A stretch of DNA of 64,000 nucleotides from Parasphingorhabdus marina DSM 22363 (GTDB lineage: Bacteria > Pseudomonadota > Alphaproteobacteria > Sphingomonadales > Sphingomonadaceae), in assembly GCF_900128895.1 (NCBI RefSeq), contig NZ_FSQW01000001.1, positions 868,001-932,000 of the forward strand, written 5' to 3'. The notes below the pieces were generated by a model, which made no database searches, was not told where the DNA came from, and was given only the letters and a program-made list of their open reading frames with translations. Below are positions 21,105 through 30,019 of this stretch, piece by piece. A program made the position numbers and the translations under genes. Every line of letters begins with the position of its first letter. Position 1 is the stretch's first letter.

Positions 21105-22343
21105 CTATTGGCCAGATTCCCCGGATTGATCAAGCTCCGGATTTTCTTCCGGCAGCTGGAGCAACGGAATCAGGCCCTGTTCCAGCACCCTGAGCGCATT
21201 GCCGCCCATCACCGCGCGGATTTCCTCTTCGCTCAATCCGGCGTCCATCAGGGCCTGGGTGACATGGACGATGCCGCTGGTGTCGAATCGGGTGGTGACC
21301 GCCCCGTCAAAGTCGCTGCCGAGCGCGGCATGCTCGATCCCGACCAGATCGCGGACATGGAGCACCGCTTTCGCGACGCTTTTCGGGTCAGTGTCGCACA
21401 TGGCGCCGTCCCAGTAGCCCAGTCCGATAATCCCGCCTGTGGCGGCGACACCGCGGATTTCCTCATCGCTGAGGTTGCGGTTGACGCCGCATACCGCCTG
21501 CACCCCGCCATGGCTGGACACCACCGGGCGCCGGGCCATGGCGAGGATGTCGGCCACACAGGCATGGCTGCAATGCGCGATATCGACGATCATCCCCATT
21601 TCTTCCATGTCGCGGACAATCTCGCGCCCGAATTCGGTCAGCCCGCCTTTTTCCTCGCCATGCATCGAACCGGCCAGCTCATTGTCGAAAAAATGCACCA
21701 GTCCGGCCATCCGCATGCCGGCATTATAGAATTTCTCGAGATTTTCGCGGTTGCCTTCCAGGGTCTGCAGGCCTTCGGCGGAGAACATGACGCCGATCGT
21801 GCGGGGCTGCGTGCCCTGCTCGCGTTCCGACTGGCGCAGGGACCGCAGTGCCGTGACATTGTCCGACACCGCCATCGCGGCAAGCTGGCCTTCCGAATCC
21901 GCCACGGCGCGGTCCAGTTTGGTCATGTGCCACATCTGCCGCTCGAACAGCGAGAACCAGGTGCGGAAGGGCTGCAGCTGCGATATCGCGAGCAGCGTGA
22001 TATTGTCGGTCTCGGCGCTGTTGCTGTCGTAATTCTGACCCTTGGGCGTCTTGGTCACGCTGGAGAAAATCTGCAGGCCGACATTGCCTTGTTGCAGCCG
22101 TTTCATGTCGACATGACCATAATCGACACTGTCGGTGATCTTGCGCTTCCACAGCAGCGTGTCGCTGTGCAGGTCGACGATGAACAGGCTGTCATGCAGT
22201 TCCTGTGCCTCGGCCCGGATCCCGGGAAGCGGCTTGCCGTCGATCATGTTGGTCTGTTTTTCGAAAATGCTCGGCGACAGAGTGAACCAGGCGATGGCGG
22301 CGATGACGATCAGTCCCGTGAGGGACAGGAGAGCTTTTTTCAT
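21105..22343 (-). CDS. M19-family (renal-type) dipeptidase, membrane-anchored
   Basis: A 412-residue peptidase of the M19 family, which hydrolyses dipeptides, including ones with D-residues at the C-terminus. Zinc-site motifs are 'IVDLHSDTL', 'DIAHCSHACVADILAM', 'VVSSHGGV' and 'ALGSDFDG'. The first 20 residues are hydrophobic after 'MKK', so it is either secreted or anchored in the periplasm. The start overlaps the folA stop as ATGA and ribF follows after 7 bp. Confidence 0.92.
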   Translation of the reverse strand: MKKALLSLTGLIVIAAIAWFTLSPSIFEKQTNMIDGKPLPGIRAEAQELHDSLFIVDLHSDTLLWKRKITDSVDYGHVDMKRLQQGNVGLQIFSSVTKTPKGQNYDSNSAETDNITLLAISQLQPFRTWFSLFERQMWHMTKLDRAVADSEGQLAAMAVSDNVTALRSLRQSEREQGTQPRTIGVMFSAEGLQTLEGNRENLEKFYNAGMRMAGLVHFFDNELAGSMHGEEKGGLTEFGREIVRDMEEMGMIVDIAHCSHACVADILAMARRPVVSSHGGVQAVCGVNRNLSDEEIRGVAATGGIIGLGYWDGAMCDTDPKSVAKAVLHVRDLVGIEHAALGSDFDGAVTTRFDTSGIVHVTQALMDAGLSEEEIRAVMGGNALRVLEQGLIPLLQLPEENPELDQSGESGQ

Positions 22344-22834
22344 GATGCTGTCCGTTCGAGCGTCACAAAGGCATAGCCGGGTCGGCCGTTTTCGGGCTGG
22401 TGCTCTTCGCGAAAAGTCTCGGCAAAGTCCGACAGATCCAGATCATCCATATATGTGTCCCCCTCTGCCGCAAAATGGACTTCGGTCATTTCGATCCGTT
22501 TGGCCAGTGGCAGAAACTGACGATAGATTTCCGCGCCGCCAATGACAATGGCTTCCGGCGTATTGGCGAGAGCGATGGCATCCTGTAGCTGATGGGCGGT
22601 TTCGGCGCCTTCGGCCTGCCATTCAGTATCGCGCGTGAGGACGATATGTCGCCTGCCGGGCAGCAGACCGGGGAGACTGTCAAACGTCTTGCGACCCATG
22701 ATCAGCGGCTTGCCCTGGGTCAGCGCCTTGAACCGGCGAAGGTCCGCGGGGAGATGCCAGGGCAGGCCGCCATCCTGACCGATCACGCCATTATCGGCCC
22801 GGGCAAAGATCAGGATGATTTCAGGATCGGTCAT
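22340..22834 (-). CDS. folA: dihydrofolate reductase
   Basis: A 164-residue DHFR reducing dihydrofolate to tetrahydrofolate with NADPH. Motifs: 'NGVIGQDGGLPWHLPADL' with the active-site acid in the following helix, 'LIMGRKTFDSLP', and 'IVIGGAEIYRQFLP'. It lies 27 bp after purK and is coupled to the dipeptidase gene by ATGA. Grouping with purE-purK links folate cofactors to purine synthesis. Confidence 0.96.
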   Translation of the reverse strand: MTDPEIILIFARADNGVIGQDGGLPWHLPADLRRFKALTQGKPLIMGRKTFDSLPGLLPGRRHIVLTRDTEWQAEGAETAHQLQDAIALANTPEAIVIGGAEIYRQFLPLAKRIEMTEVHFAAEGDTYMDDLDLSDFAETFREEHQPENGRPGYAFVTLERTAS

Positions 22835-22861
22835 GCTGTGTCGATCTCCAGCTCGAACGGA

Positions 22862-23932
22862 TCAGAAATGCAGCTTGGTGACATGGCCCATCTTGCGTCC
22901 GGGCCGGGTCTCGCCCTTGCCATACAGGTGCAGGTGATTGGCCGGATCGGCAAGCAGGCCGGACCAGTCATCTGCCTGTTTGCCGATCAGGTTGTGCATC
23001 TCGACACGGGTGGCGGCCAGTCCGGTGTCGCCCAGCGGCAGGCCGCAAATCGCGCGGATGTGGTTTTCAAACTGGCTGGTGACCGCACCTTCGATGGTCC
23101 AGTGGCCGCTATTGTGCACACGCGGCGCCATTTCGTTGAATATCGGACCGTCGGCAGTGGCGAAAAATTCGCAGGTCAGCACACCGACATATTGCATGGC
23201 TTCGGCCATTCTGGCGGCCAGCTCCCGGGCCGGTGCTTCCTGGGCAAGAATTTCCGGAGGTGCCGGGGCCAGCGAGTGGGCGAGTATGCCGTTTTCGTGC
23301 ACATTATGAGGCGTATCCCAGAACCGGATTTCGCCGTCCTGTCCGCGCACCAGAATCACCGAAAATTCATGGCTGAATGTGACAAAGCCTTCGGCAATAC
23401 TGTGTTGCTGGCCCACCGTATCCCAGTGCTTCGCCAGATTGTCCGCCGATTTGATCCGCGCCTGACCCTTGCCGTCATAGCCCATCCGGACAGTTTTCAG
23501 GATAGCCGGGCAGCCGGTTTCGTCCAGGGCCTGCTCAAGCGAAGCCAGGTCGGTCACTTCGGCAAAGGGCGCTGTGGTCCCGCCCTGGTCGCGGGCATAG
23601 GTTTTTTCGGCCACCCGATTCTGGGCAATATCGAGCGCGCCAATCGGGGGATGCAGCGGTGCACGATTCTCGATCGCATGGAGTGGCCCCACCGGGACAT
23701 TCTCGAATTCAAAGGTCACCACGTCGCAGCTGTCGGCAAACTGGCCCAGCGCGTCCAGATCATCATCTTTCGCGCAGGTAAACGCTGCCGAAACATCGGC
23801 CGCGACGCTGTCTGTATCCGGCGCATAAATGTGGCAGCGATAGCCGAGCTGTGCAGCAGCGACCGCCAGCATCCGGCCAAGCTGGCCGCCACCCAAAATA
23901 CCGATGGTGGATCCGGGTGCGAGCGGTTTCAT
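22862..23932 (-). CDS. purK: N5-carboxyaminoimidazole ribonucleotide synthase
   Basis: A 356-residue ATP-grasp enzyme that carboxylates AIR to N5-CAIR. It begins 'PGSTIGILGGGQLGRMLA'; other signatures are 'DVVTFEFENVP', 'PAILKTVRMGYDGKGQ' and 'FFATADGPIFNEMAPRVHNSGHW' (seen as two adjacent motifs). The start codon directly abuts the purE stop codon, with no spacer, so the two are translationally linked and their products act in series. Confidence 0.96.
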   Translation of the reverse strand: MKPLAPGSTIGILGGGQLGRMLAVAAAQLGYRCHIYAPDTDSVAADVSAAFTCAKDDDLDALGQFADSCDVVTFEFENVPVGPLHAIENRAPLHPPIGALDIAQNRVAEKTYARDQGGTTAPFAEVTDLASLEQALDETGCPAILKTVRMGYDGKGQARIKSADNLAKHWDTVGQQHSIAEGFVTFSHEFSVILVRGQDGEIRFWDTPHNVHENGILAHSLAPAPPEILAQEAPARELAARMAEAMQYVGVLTCEFFATADGPIFNEMAPRVHNSGHWTIEGAVTSQFENHIRAICGLPLGDTGLAATRVEMHNLIGKQADDWSGLLADPANHLHLYGKGETRPGRKMGHVTKLHF

Positions 23933-24421
23933 TTACGCCGGCGTTTCTGCAACGGCATCACTTTGTGCCTGGCGCCACGCATCGAGACGTCCAGCGAGGG
24001 CGGTGTCTTCATTGGCGACAATGGCCGCTGCCAGCAAGGCCGCGTTTTTGGCTCCGGCTTCGCCGATAGCCAATGTGCCGACTGGAATGCCGGCCGGCAT
24101 CTGGGCAATGGACAGCAGACTGTCCATGCCATTGAGCGCTCGCGACTGGATCGGTACGCCCAGCACCGGCACCCGTGTCATCGACGCCACCATCCCGGGC
24201 AGATGCGCGGCGCCGCCAGCCCCGGCAACGACCGCTTTCAGACCGCGCTCCGCAGCAGATTTGGCATATTCGACCAGTCGGTCCGGTGTGCGATGTGCAG
24301 AGACGATCCGCACCTCATGCGGCACTTGCAGCTCATCGAGGATCTGTGCGCCGAGACTCATGGTGGCCCAGTCGGACTGACTGCCCATGATGATACCTAT
24401 CTGGGGATTTGCTTCGGTCAT
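23933..24421 (-). CDS. purE: N5-carboxyaminoimidazole ribonucleotide mutase
   Basis: A 162-residue class I PurE converting N5-CAIR to CAIR. Motifs: '[13 protein letters not shown]', '[14 protein letters not shown]' and '[15 protein letters not shown]'. ATG 24421 was chosen over a start 30 bp upstream because the family begins here and AGGTGG lies ahead. It is the first gene of the long leftward run down to 15055 and is divergent from the diguanylate cyclase gene. Confidence 0.96.
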   Translation of the reverse strand: MTEANPQIGIIMGSQSDWATMSLGAQILDELQVPHEVRIVSAHRTPDRLVEYAKSAAERGLKAVVAGAGGAAHLPGMVASMTRVPVLGVPIQSRALNGMDSLLSIAQMPAGIPVGTLAIGEAGAKNAALLAAAIVANEDTALAGRLDAWRQAQSDAVAETPA

Positions 24422-24631
24422 GCACCCACCTGAAATTTCTGCCGGAAGCACATTCGTCTAGCCTCGAATCGAACGCGGTGCAATGCAGAATGACCAACAT
24501 GAAATAGCCCGGTCAGATGGCAATTTCACACAACAAAAGCAAGTAATCTCAGAATTGACAAAAGTAGACAGGGCTTGCGTTACGTTTTTTTGACTGTAGA
24601 CGTCCACCAACAACAAAACAGCGTCGCAGCA

Positions 24632-24637
24632 TATAAT
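24632..24637 (+). promoter_or_regulatory. candidate -10 box (TATAAT) for the diguanylate cyclase gene
   Basis: A perfect TATAAT lies 34 bp ahead of the GTG at 24671 in an AT-rich 250-bp spacer between purE and the GGDEF gene. The -35 position (about 24609) is poor, so the promoter may need an activator. Confidence 0.35.
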
Positions 24638-24670
24638 AGTAATAATGGATATCTCCAAAGGATACGCATT

Positions 24671-25252
24671 GTGAGCGATGACGAGTCGCGCCAGTCCGGC
24701 GATCAAAATGAGTGCAGCAAATGTGAGGACCTGCAGCAGCAAATGCAGGGTCTGCAGGCACGCCTGCAGGAAATGGAACGCCTGGCCCATCATGACGTTC
24801 TGACCGGTTTGCCCAATCGCCGGTACTTCATCAAAAGCCTCGAAAACAGGGTGGCGCGCTGCCTGCGTTATGGCGACAACAGCGCATTGCTGTTTCTCGA
24901 CGTGAACAATCTGAAGAAAATCAACGATAACCACGGTCACGGTGCCGGAGATCTGGCGCTGTCTCATCTGGGCCAATTGCTGTCCACTCATGTCCGGCAA
25001 TCGGATTTCGTTGCCCGAATCGGTGGCGATGAATTCGGGATCTTGCTCGACAATCTCGACGGGGATGAAGTGGAACGAAAAATTTCAATTCTGCTGGACA
25101 GAATCAGCAAATCCGAAATTCAGTACCAGGAAACGGCCCTCAGCCTGCGTGTGGCGATCGGCTATTGTTTTGTCGGACCGCGGGATACGGTAACGGAATT
25201 GCTGTCGCGGGCTGATGCCGCCATGTATGCGAAGAAAGACGCCGGGACCTGA
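24671..25252 (+). CDS. small soluble diguanylate cyclase (GGDEF with I-site)
   Basis: A 193-residue protein made of a short leader with a C15-x2-C18 pair, a coiled coil ('LQQQMQGLQARLQEMERL', residues about 21-38) and one GGDEF domain. The active-site loop is intact GGDEF at 118-122, and an inhibitory-site RxxD (R109-D112) lies exactly five residues ahead, so it should make c-di-GMP and be product-inhibited. GTG 24671 is chosen because AAGGA lies 8 bp ahead; a TTG at 24575 is open but has no site. The CxxC plus coiled coil suggests dimer control by metal or redox (inference). Confidence 0.88.
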   Translation: MSDDESRQSGDQNECSKCEDLQQQMQGLQARLQEMERLAHHDVLTGLPNRRYFIKSLENRVARCLRYGDNSALLFLDVNNLKKINDNHGHGAGDLALSHLGQLLSTHVRQSDFVARIGGDEFGILLDNLDGDEVERKISILLDRISKSEIQYQETALSLRVAIGYCFVGPRDTVTELLSRADAAMYAKKDAGT

Positions 25253-25276
25253 CTCCTGTACCCTACTACCGCCCGC

Positions 25277-25963
25277 CTATTTCTCGGAAAGATAATAGCG
25301 CTCAATCTCTTTCAGACTGTCATCCAGTTCGTAGATAATTGGCTGACCCGTTGGAATCTCGAGGCCGGTAATCTCGTCGTCTGAAATGCCGGACAGATGT
25401 TTGACGAGGGCTCGCAGGCTGTTGCCATGTGCGGAAATCAGCACGCGCTTGCCATTCTGCAATTCGGGTGCAATCCGGCTTTTCCAGTAAGGCAGCACCC
25501 GGGCGATCGTGTCCTTCAGGCTTTCGGTAGCCGGGACTTCAATGCCGGCATAGCGTGGGTCCGTGGTCATCTGATACTCGCTGTCGGCGGCCATTGGCGG
25601 GGGCGGGGTATCAAAGCTGCGGCGCCAGATATGCACCTGTTCGTCGCCATGCTTTTCCCTGGTTTCCTGCTTGTTGAGACCCGTCAGTCCGCCATAATGG
25701 CGTTCATTGAGACGGTAGTTCTTTTCCACCGGCAGCCACAGTCTGTCCATCTCTTCCAGCGCGAGATTGAGTGTCTTGATGGCCCGGGTTTGCAGGCTGG
25801 TGAAGCACAGTTCGGGATGGATGCCCTTTTCCTTCATCAGACGCCCGGCTTCGCGCGCTTCCTGCACGCCCTTGTCGGTGACATCGACATCCCACCAGCC
25901 GGTGAAACGGTTTTCCAGATTCCATTGCGACTGGCCGTGGCGGAGGAGAATGAGTTGCGGCAT
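25277..25963 (-). CDS. gpmA: 2,3-bisphosphoglycerate-dependent phosphoglycerate mutase
   Basis: A 228-residue glycolytic mutase interconverting 3- and 2-phosphoglycerate. It begins 'MPQLILLRHGQSQWN' with the phospho-histidine, followed by 'FTGWWDVDVTDKG', 'RLNERHYGGLTGLNK' and 'VLISAHGNSLRALVKHLSG' (two adjacent motifs). Length and motifs match the dPGM family fully. It converges on the diguanylate cyclase gene across a 24-bp gap in which I see no clear terminator. Confidence 0.96.
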   Translation of the reverse strand: MPQLILLRHGQSQWNLENRFTGWWDVDVTDKGVQEAREAGRLMKEKGIHPELCFTSLQTRAIKTLNLALEEMDRLWLPVEKNYRLNERHYGGLTGLNKQETREKHGDEQVHIWRRSFDTPPPPMAADSEYQMTTDPRYAGIEVPATESLKDTIARVLPYWKSRIAPELQNGKRVLISAHGNSLRALVKHLSGISDDEITGLEIPTGQPIIYELDDSLKEIERYYLSEK

Positions 25964-26030
25964 GATTTGTCCTGTTATTGCGATTCCCGGATTTCTCTAG
26001 CGATGATCGCCGGAGCCGCCAAGCAGGAAC

Positions 26031-27008
26031 TCAGGTGATGATCCGGCTCATCGTGTAAAAGGCGCCGAGGCCGCCGACCAGATAGACGGCCGGGATCTCG
26101 ATCCATTTCCGCTGGTCGACAGACAATGTGCGGAGCAGCCACATTGCCGCAAGGATGAGGCCGACAAACAGGATCTGGCCCAGCTCGACTCCCATATTGA
26201 ACAGCAGCAGCGCCAGCAGCTCGGTGCCTGCAGGCAGGCCGATTTCGGACAAGGCACCGGCAAAACCGAGGCCATGCAGCAGCCCGAAGGCGAGGGCGAT
26301 CAGCCAGGGCCGGCGGATCGTAAGACTGGTTTTCCCCTGCCATTTGCGGACGACCTCGATGGCAAGGAACAGGATAGACAATGCGATCAGCAGCTCGACC
26401 GGTTCTCCGGGCAGAGTGAACAGTCCGAGCGCGACAATTGCAAGCGTCACGCTGTGACCGACGGTGAAGGCCGTAATCACCCAAAGCAGCTGGCGCACCG
26501 GGGTGAGCAGCAGCAAACCGAGCACGAACAGCAAATGATCCCAGCCGAACAGCATATGCTCCGCCCCGATCAGCAGATAACTGGCTGCTGGCGAGCCACC
26601 GGCTTCTCCCAGCTGCAACGCGGCACTGGCCGGGCGCAGCAGATCGGTGCGTTCGGTGCCGTCGGCCCGGGTGATGCGGACAAAAACATCGGTCAGCGTC
26701 TGATCGAGCCCTTCGATTTTCAAGATGCCTTTGTCCAGACGGCAGGGCACGGACCATGTCTCGACGACAGCCTGGCCGGTCAGCACCTGCCGGCTTGTCT
26801 CCGGTACCGGGCACTGGTCCGGCAGAACGGGCCGCATTTTCAGTTTGCGGCCAGACAGCACCGGCTGCTTCCACTCGACCTCGACCATTCCGTCTGCCGT
26901 TTCGGTGAGTTGCAAGGCGGCTGGCCGGATTTCATGGGCGCTGACGGATTCGAAAGGAAAGAACAGTGCGAGCAGGATGATCAGCAACAGGCAGCGCGGT
27001 GCGATCAA
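26031..27008 (-). CDS. HupE/UreJ-family membrane protein
   Basis: A 325-residue protein: a signal peptide ending near 'SVSAHEIRPA', a periplasmic beta-rich region of about 130 residues, then some six to seven transmembrane helices. The HupE/UreJ hallmark is 'GAEHMLFGWDHLLFVLGL' with a second histidine motif 'TAFTVGHSVTLA' and a third at 'GLLHGLGFAG'. The family includes nickel/cobalt permeases, but this long form with an N-terminal extracytoplasmic domain has no proven substrate. The start overlaps the PpiC gene stop as ATGA. Confidence 0.85.
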   Translation of the reverse strand: MIAPRCLLLIILLALFFPFESVSAHEIRPAALQLTETADGMVEVEWKQPVLSGRKLKMRPVLPDQCPVPETSRQVLTGQAVVETWSVPCRLDKGILKIEGLDQTLTDVFVRITRADGTERTDLLRPASAALQLGEAGGSPAASYLLIGAEHMLFGWDHLLFVLGLLLLTPVRQLLWVITAFTVGHSVTLAIVALGLFTLPGEPVELLIALSILFLAIEVVRKWQGKTSLTIRRPWLIALAFGLLHGLGFAGALSEIGLPAGTELLALLLFNMGVELGQILFVGLILAAMWLLRTLSVDQRKWIEIPAVYLVGGLGAFYTMSRIIT

Positions 27009-27850
27009 TTTCCGTTGTCCCCGGTTTCACTGTCCGCCTCTTCCACGATAACAGTATAATCGGCCACCAGATCCTGAATGGCCTGTTGCCGGGCCTCAAT
27101 CGCCTGTTGCTCCTGCCATGCCGCCTGCACCTCGGCGCGGATCGGCTCAAACTCGGCATCAGCAGCGCTGTCGATGGTTTCGACCCGGACCAGATGCAGA
27201 CCATAAGCCGATCCGATCGGCTCACTCCATTGTCCGCGTTCCAGCGCAAACAGGCGTTCCGCAAATGCGGTGCCGAACAACCGGGTGATCTCGCTTTGCG
27301 GAAGAGCGGCATAGCTGCGTTTCTGGATGAACGGGTCGCCAAGCGTTTGCCAGTCCGCGCCCGCATCGAGCCGGCGGCGGGCATCCTGTGCGACCGCATC
27401 GACCTGCGCGCCATGGCGCTCGGGACTGAGATAGACATGGACAAAACTGCGCCGCTCGCTGGCCGCGAACCGGTCCCGGTTATTCTCAAACCACTGGCGC
27501 AATTCGGCCTCGTCCGGTTCTGCGAGCGCATTGTCACTGATCAGAAAGTCCATTTTCTGTGCCAGCCGCCGGCGAATGATCGTGTCATCATCGCCCAGCC
27601 CAAGCCGTTCTGCTTCGCGCATCAGCACTTCGTCCTGGACATACTGGTCAATAATCATCTGTCGGTCTTCACCGGTGGGCAAACGTCCCGCGGTATTTGC
27701 CCAGAGCTTTTCAAGCCGGGCCATTTCCTCGGTGCTGACATGGATCGTTCGACCGCGCTCGCCCTGCCAAGCAGTCCAGATGGAGTTGATCGCAACCAGA
27801 ACCAGTCCGATCAGGAGGAAATGCGTGATCGGATCACGAAATATTTTCAC
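27005..27850 (-). CDS. PpiC/parvulin-type peptidyl-prolyl isomerase, membrane-anchored
   Basis: A 281-residue protein with a hydrophobic anchor at about residues 10-24 and a parvulin-like rotamase region toward the C-terminus ('ALPQSEITRLFGTAFAERLF' and 'WSEPIGSAYGLHLVRVETI'). It resembles the SurA/PpiD-type chaperones that fold exported proteins. It is the middle gene of a three-gene operon, 17 bp after DUF3604 and overlapping HupE by 4 bp, so its client is probably one of those partners or the divergent TonB receptor (inference). Confidence 0.82.
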   Translation of the reverse strand: MKIFRDPITHFLLIGLVLVAINSIWTAWQGERGRTIHVSTEEMARLEKLWANTAGRLPTGEDRQMIIDQYVQDEVLMREAERLGLGDDDTIIRRRLAQKMDFLISDNALAEPDEAELRQWFENNRDRFAASERRSFVHVYLSPERHGAQVDAVAQDARRRLDAGADWQTLGDPFIQKRSYAALPQSEITRLFGTAFAERLFALERGQWSEPIGSAYGLHLVRVETIDSAADAEFEPIRAEVQAAWQEQQAIEARQQAIQDLVADYTVIVEEADSETGDNGN

Positions 27851-27867
27851 GTGTCGCTATCCGGGAT

Positions 27868-29784
27868 TCAAGTCGCAGGCACATACCAGATCGGTGACGA
27901 CCAGGCGCGCTCCTGGATGGTTTTTTGCAGCGCAGGATTGGGCTCAACCCCCGCCCGGAGCGCATCCCAGGTCGACCAGCGGCAAACCGGATTTTCCAGC
28001 ACCCGCACATAATAGGATGCGCGCTGTGCCGTCTCGAACTCCGGATCGCGCCAGAAGGTCTTCAATTCCGGCGCGCCCTTGTCATCCGAAATCGAGCAGT
28101 CGGTCAGGTTCACCGTTGCACCATTGTCGGGGCACCGGAAATTCGCGTCGACAGTCCCGCCATCACTGCAGGCAACATCGAAGACTTTTTCCATCACTTC
28201 CCCGCCGCTGGTCCAGACCTTGACCACCTGCACCCGTTGCAGCGGCGCACTGAGCGCGTCCCGCATTGCCCAGATAATGAAGCCGGGCGCGTCGCCCTGG
28301 CCGATCAGGTCACCGCCCATCGGCACGCCACCGGCATAGGCCTTGCTGACCATGTCCGGATCGTCGAGCATGCTCTCGTCATAACCAAAGCCGCCAAAAA
28401 AGCGCAATTTCATCCGCGTTCCGGTGGTCGCGTAGGTTTCCTTGCGGCGCATGGCGTCGAATATTGCTTCCCGTGTATTTTCCTCAGCCCAGACCGCGGC
28501 ATAACCAGAGGCGCCCCAGCGCGAAAACCAGTTCGCGGCGCGCGGATCTACCGTGACACCATCCCAGCTTTTCTTGCCTTCCGGCGGAACCGATCCACGC
28601 GATTCCGGTGTCCCATCAACAACTCCTATCTTGGACCAGAAATTCTTTTCGTCAAACGACCCGCCCACGACATGGGTGTCGCTCGATCCGATCAGGCCAA
28701 AGTGAAACGGGTTGGCGCCGATCCTGTCCTGCAACAGCAGGCCGTTGCCATAGGCTTGCCGGACATAGTCGCCGGTCGCGGTTTTGGATTTCACTTCCGA
28801 TGACAGCAGATATTCGTAAATGCCGAAGTCCGCCCATTCGTCATTGGGTGACAGCGACGGATGGGTTTCGGACGTGCCCTTGACCTGAGTGATTTCCACA
28901 ATCGGTTCATTGCGCATGCGCTGGTCGGCATAGGCTTTGGTGAGCGGTGCACCGCGATAGGTTTCCATCTTGAACATCTCGCCATCCGAGACATTGCTGT
29001 TGTGCGGAATGGAGAGGGCGTCATGACCGGCGTCCCGCTGGTCGTCCATCCAGGTCCACAGGTCTTCCGGATTGGTGGAATCGACGGTGGCGAACGGCAT
29101 GTCCGGCGCGCTGCCGCGGAACACGACATTGCGGTGCAGATTCCCGCCGGCAAAGCCGCCGCCTTCGCCGCGGGTCACCCGGACGGCAGTATATTCATAG
29201 GCGGTGAAAGTCGTGAATTTTCCGGGGTCATAATATTTGTCGGCCGCAGCAATTGTTTGCTTCCAGACATCTCCGACAATTTTCGGATCAAACACGCCTT
29301 CCATTTTCCGGCCGTCACGGACGGCACCGCCGATCAGCTGGAAGGCTGCGATGATCTTGTCGGGATCGGTGCTGAACATGTCCCTGGCAATATCGAGCTT
29401 GGAAATCTCGGTGCCCTCTGTATCCATAGCCGGCAAATGGCCCAGATAGGCGGCATGGTCTGTTACCGCCATGAAGTCGAGCGCGGGTCCCTCGAGCTTG
29501 AGGTCGTAACCCGCCGGATGCTTGACCGTTTCGCCAAGTCCGAATTTATAGGCATCCTCCGGTGTGGCACGGACGTTGAAAATATAGGCGTCAAAGCTGT
29601 TGCGGGTATGGATATGGAGATCACCGAAATAGACATTGCGGTTGGGATTGGCGGCCTCTCCGGCGGTTTCCCCGGGGGCCAGCAATTCGGCGCTATCACT
29701 GGAGTTATCCGTGCTGTCGCTGCCGCCGGCGCAGCCCGCCAGCAATGTGGCCAGGGTCATCAGTCCCAACAGATTGCGTGTCAT
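27868..29784 (-). CDS. DUF3604 lipoprotein (PHP-like metal hydrolase family)
   Basis: A 638-residue protein with lipobox LLAGC (Cys18). 'YFGDLHIHTRNSFDAYIF' opens the DUF3604 domain and is a PHP-like metal motif; 'FMAVTDHAAYLGHLPAM' and 'ALSIPHNSNVSDGEMF' supply further His/Asp ligands, so a di- or trinuclear metal site is likely. The reaction of the family is not established. GAGGAGGAA lies about 8 bp ahead of ATG 29784. It leads the DUF3604-PpiC-HupE operon and is divergent from a TonB receptor. Confidence 0.87.
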   Translation of the reverse strand: MTRNLLGLMTLATLLAGCAGGSDSTDNSSDSAELLAPGETAGEAANPNRNVYFGDLHIHTRNSFDAYIFNVRATPEDAYKFGLGETVKHPAGYDLKLEGPALDFMAVTDHAAYLGHLPAMDTEGTEISKLDIARDMFSTDPDKIIAAFQLIGGAVRDGRKMEGVFDPKIVGDVWKQTIAAADKYYDPGKFTTFTAYEYTAVRVTRGEGGGFAGGNLHRNVVFRGSAPDMPFATVDSTNPEDLWTWMDDQRDAGHDALSIPHNSNVSDGEMFKMETYRGAPLTKAYADQRMRNEPIVEITQVKGTSETHPSLSPNDEWADFGIYEYLLSSEVKSKTATGDYVRQAYGNGLLLQDRIGANPFHFGLIGSSDTHVVGGSFDEKNFWSKIGVVDGTPESRGSVPPEGKKSWDGVTVDPRAANWFSRWGASGYAAVWAEENTREAIFDAMRRKETYATTGTRMKLRFFGGFGYDESMLDDPDMVSKAYAGGVPMGGDLIGQGDAPGFIIWAMRDALSAPLQRVQVVKVWTSGGEVMEKVFDVACSDGGTVDANFRCPDNGATVNLTDCSISDDKGAPELKTFWRDPEFETAQRASYYVRVLENPVCRWSTWDALRAGVEPNPALQKTIQERAWSSPIWYVPAT

Positions 29785-29884
29785 TTTCAGGTTCCTCCTC
29801 AACCTTTTGCATCGAAAATCAATGCTTTCCCCGCGATTTGCACTTGTATCATTTTTACAACGCTTTTTTGTTTTCGTGCATCAA

Positions 29885-29897
29885 TTGCGCTTCGCAA
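29885..29897. repeat. inverted repeat TTGCG-CTT-CGCAA in the DUF3604/TonB-receptor divergent region
   Basis: Five-base perfect arms around a 3-base loop lie 100 bp from the DUF3604 start and 122 bp from the receptor start, within an AT-rich spacer. It could be an operator shared by the divergent genes or a small hairpin; nothing decides between these. Confidence 0.35.
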
Positions 29898-29952
29898 CTT
29901 GATTTCATGAGCCGGTTGAACGACTTGTGCAAGGGTTACAGCCGAAAAAAGA

Positions 29953-29984
29953 GTATTTTCCTTCCCCAAATCCAGGAAAAATAC
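29953..29984. repeat. inverted repeat GTATTTTCC / GGAAAAATAC upstream of the TonB receptor
   Basis: Arms of 9 and 10 bases (one extra A in the right arm) are separated by 13 bases and end 35 bp before the receptor ATG at 30020. As RNA it would form a 5'-UTR stem close to the ribosome site; as DNA it would be an operator between promoter and gene. Confidence 0.45.
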
Positions 29985-30019
29985 CGGTGTCGGCAATTGT
30001 TCAACGGGAGAAGAGAGTC

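Noticed and set aside
24730-24780. Repeated CTGCAG/CAGCAG-like words suggesting a tandem repeat
   Set aside because: They encode the Gln/Leu-rich coiled coil of the diguanylate cyclase and are not an independent DNA repeat.
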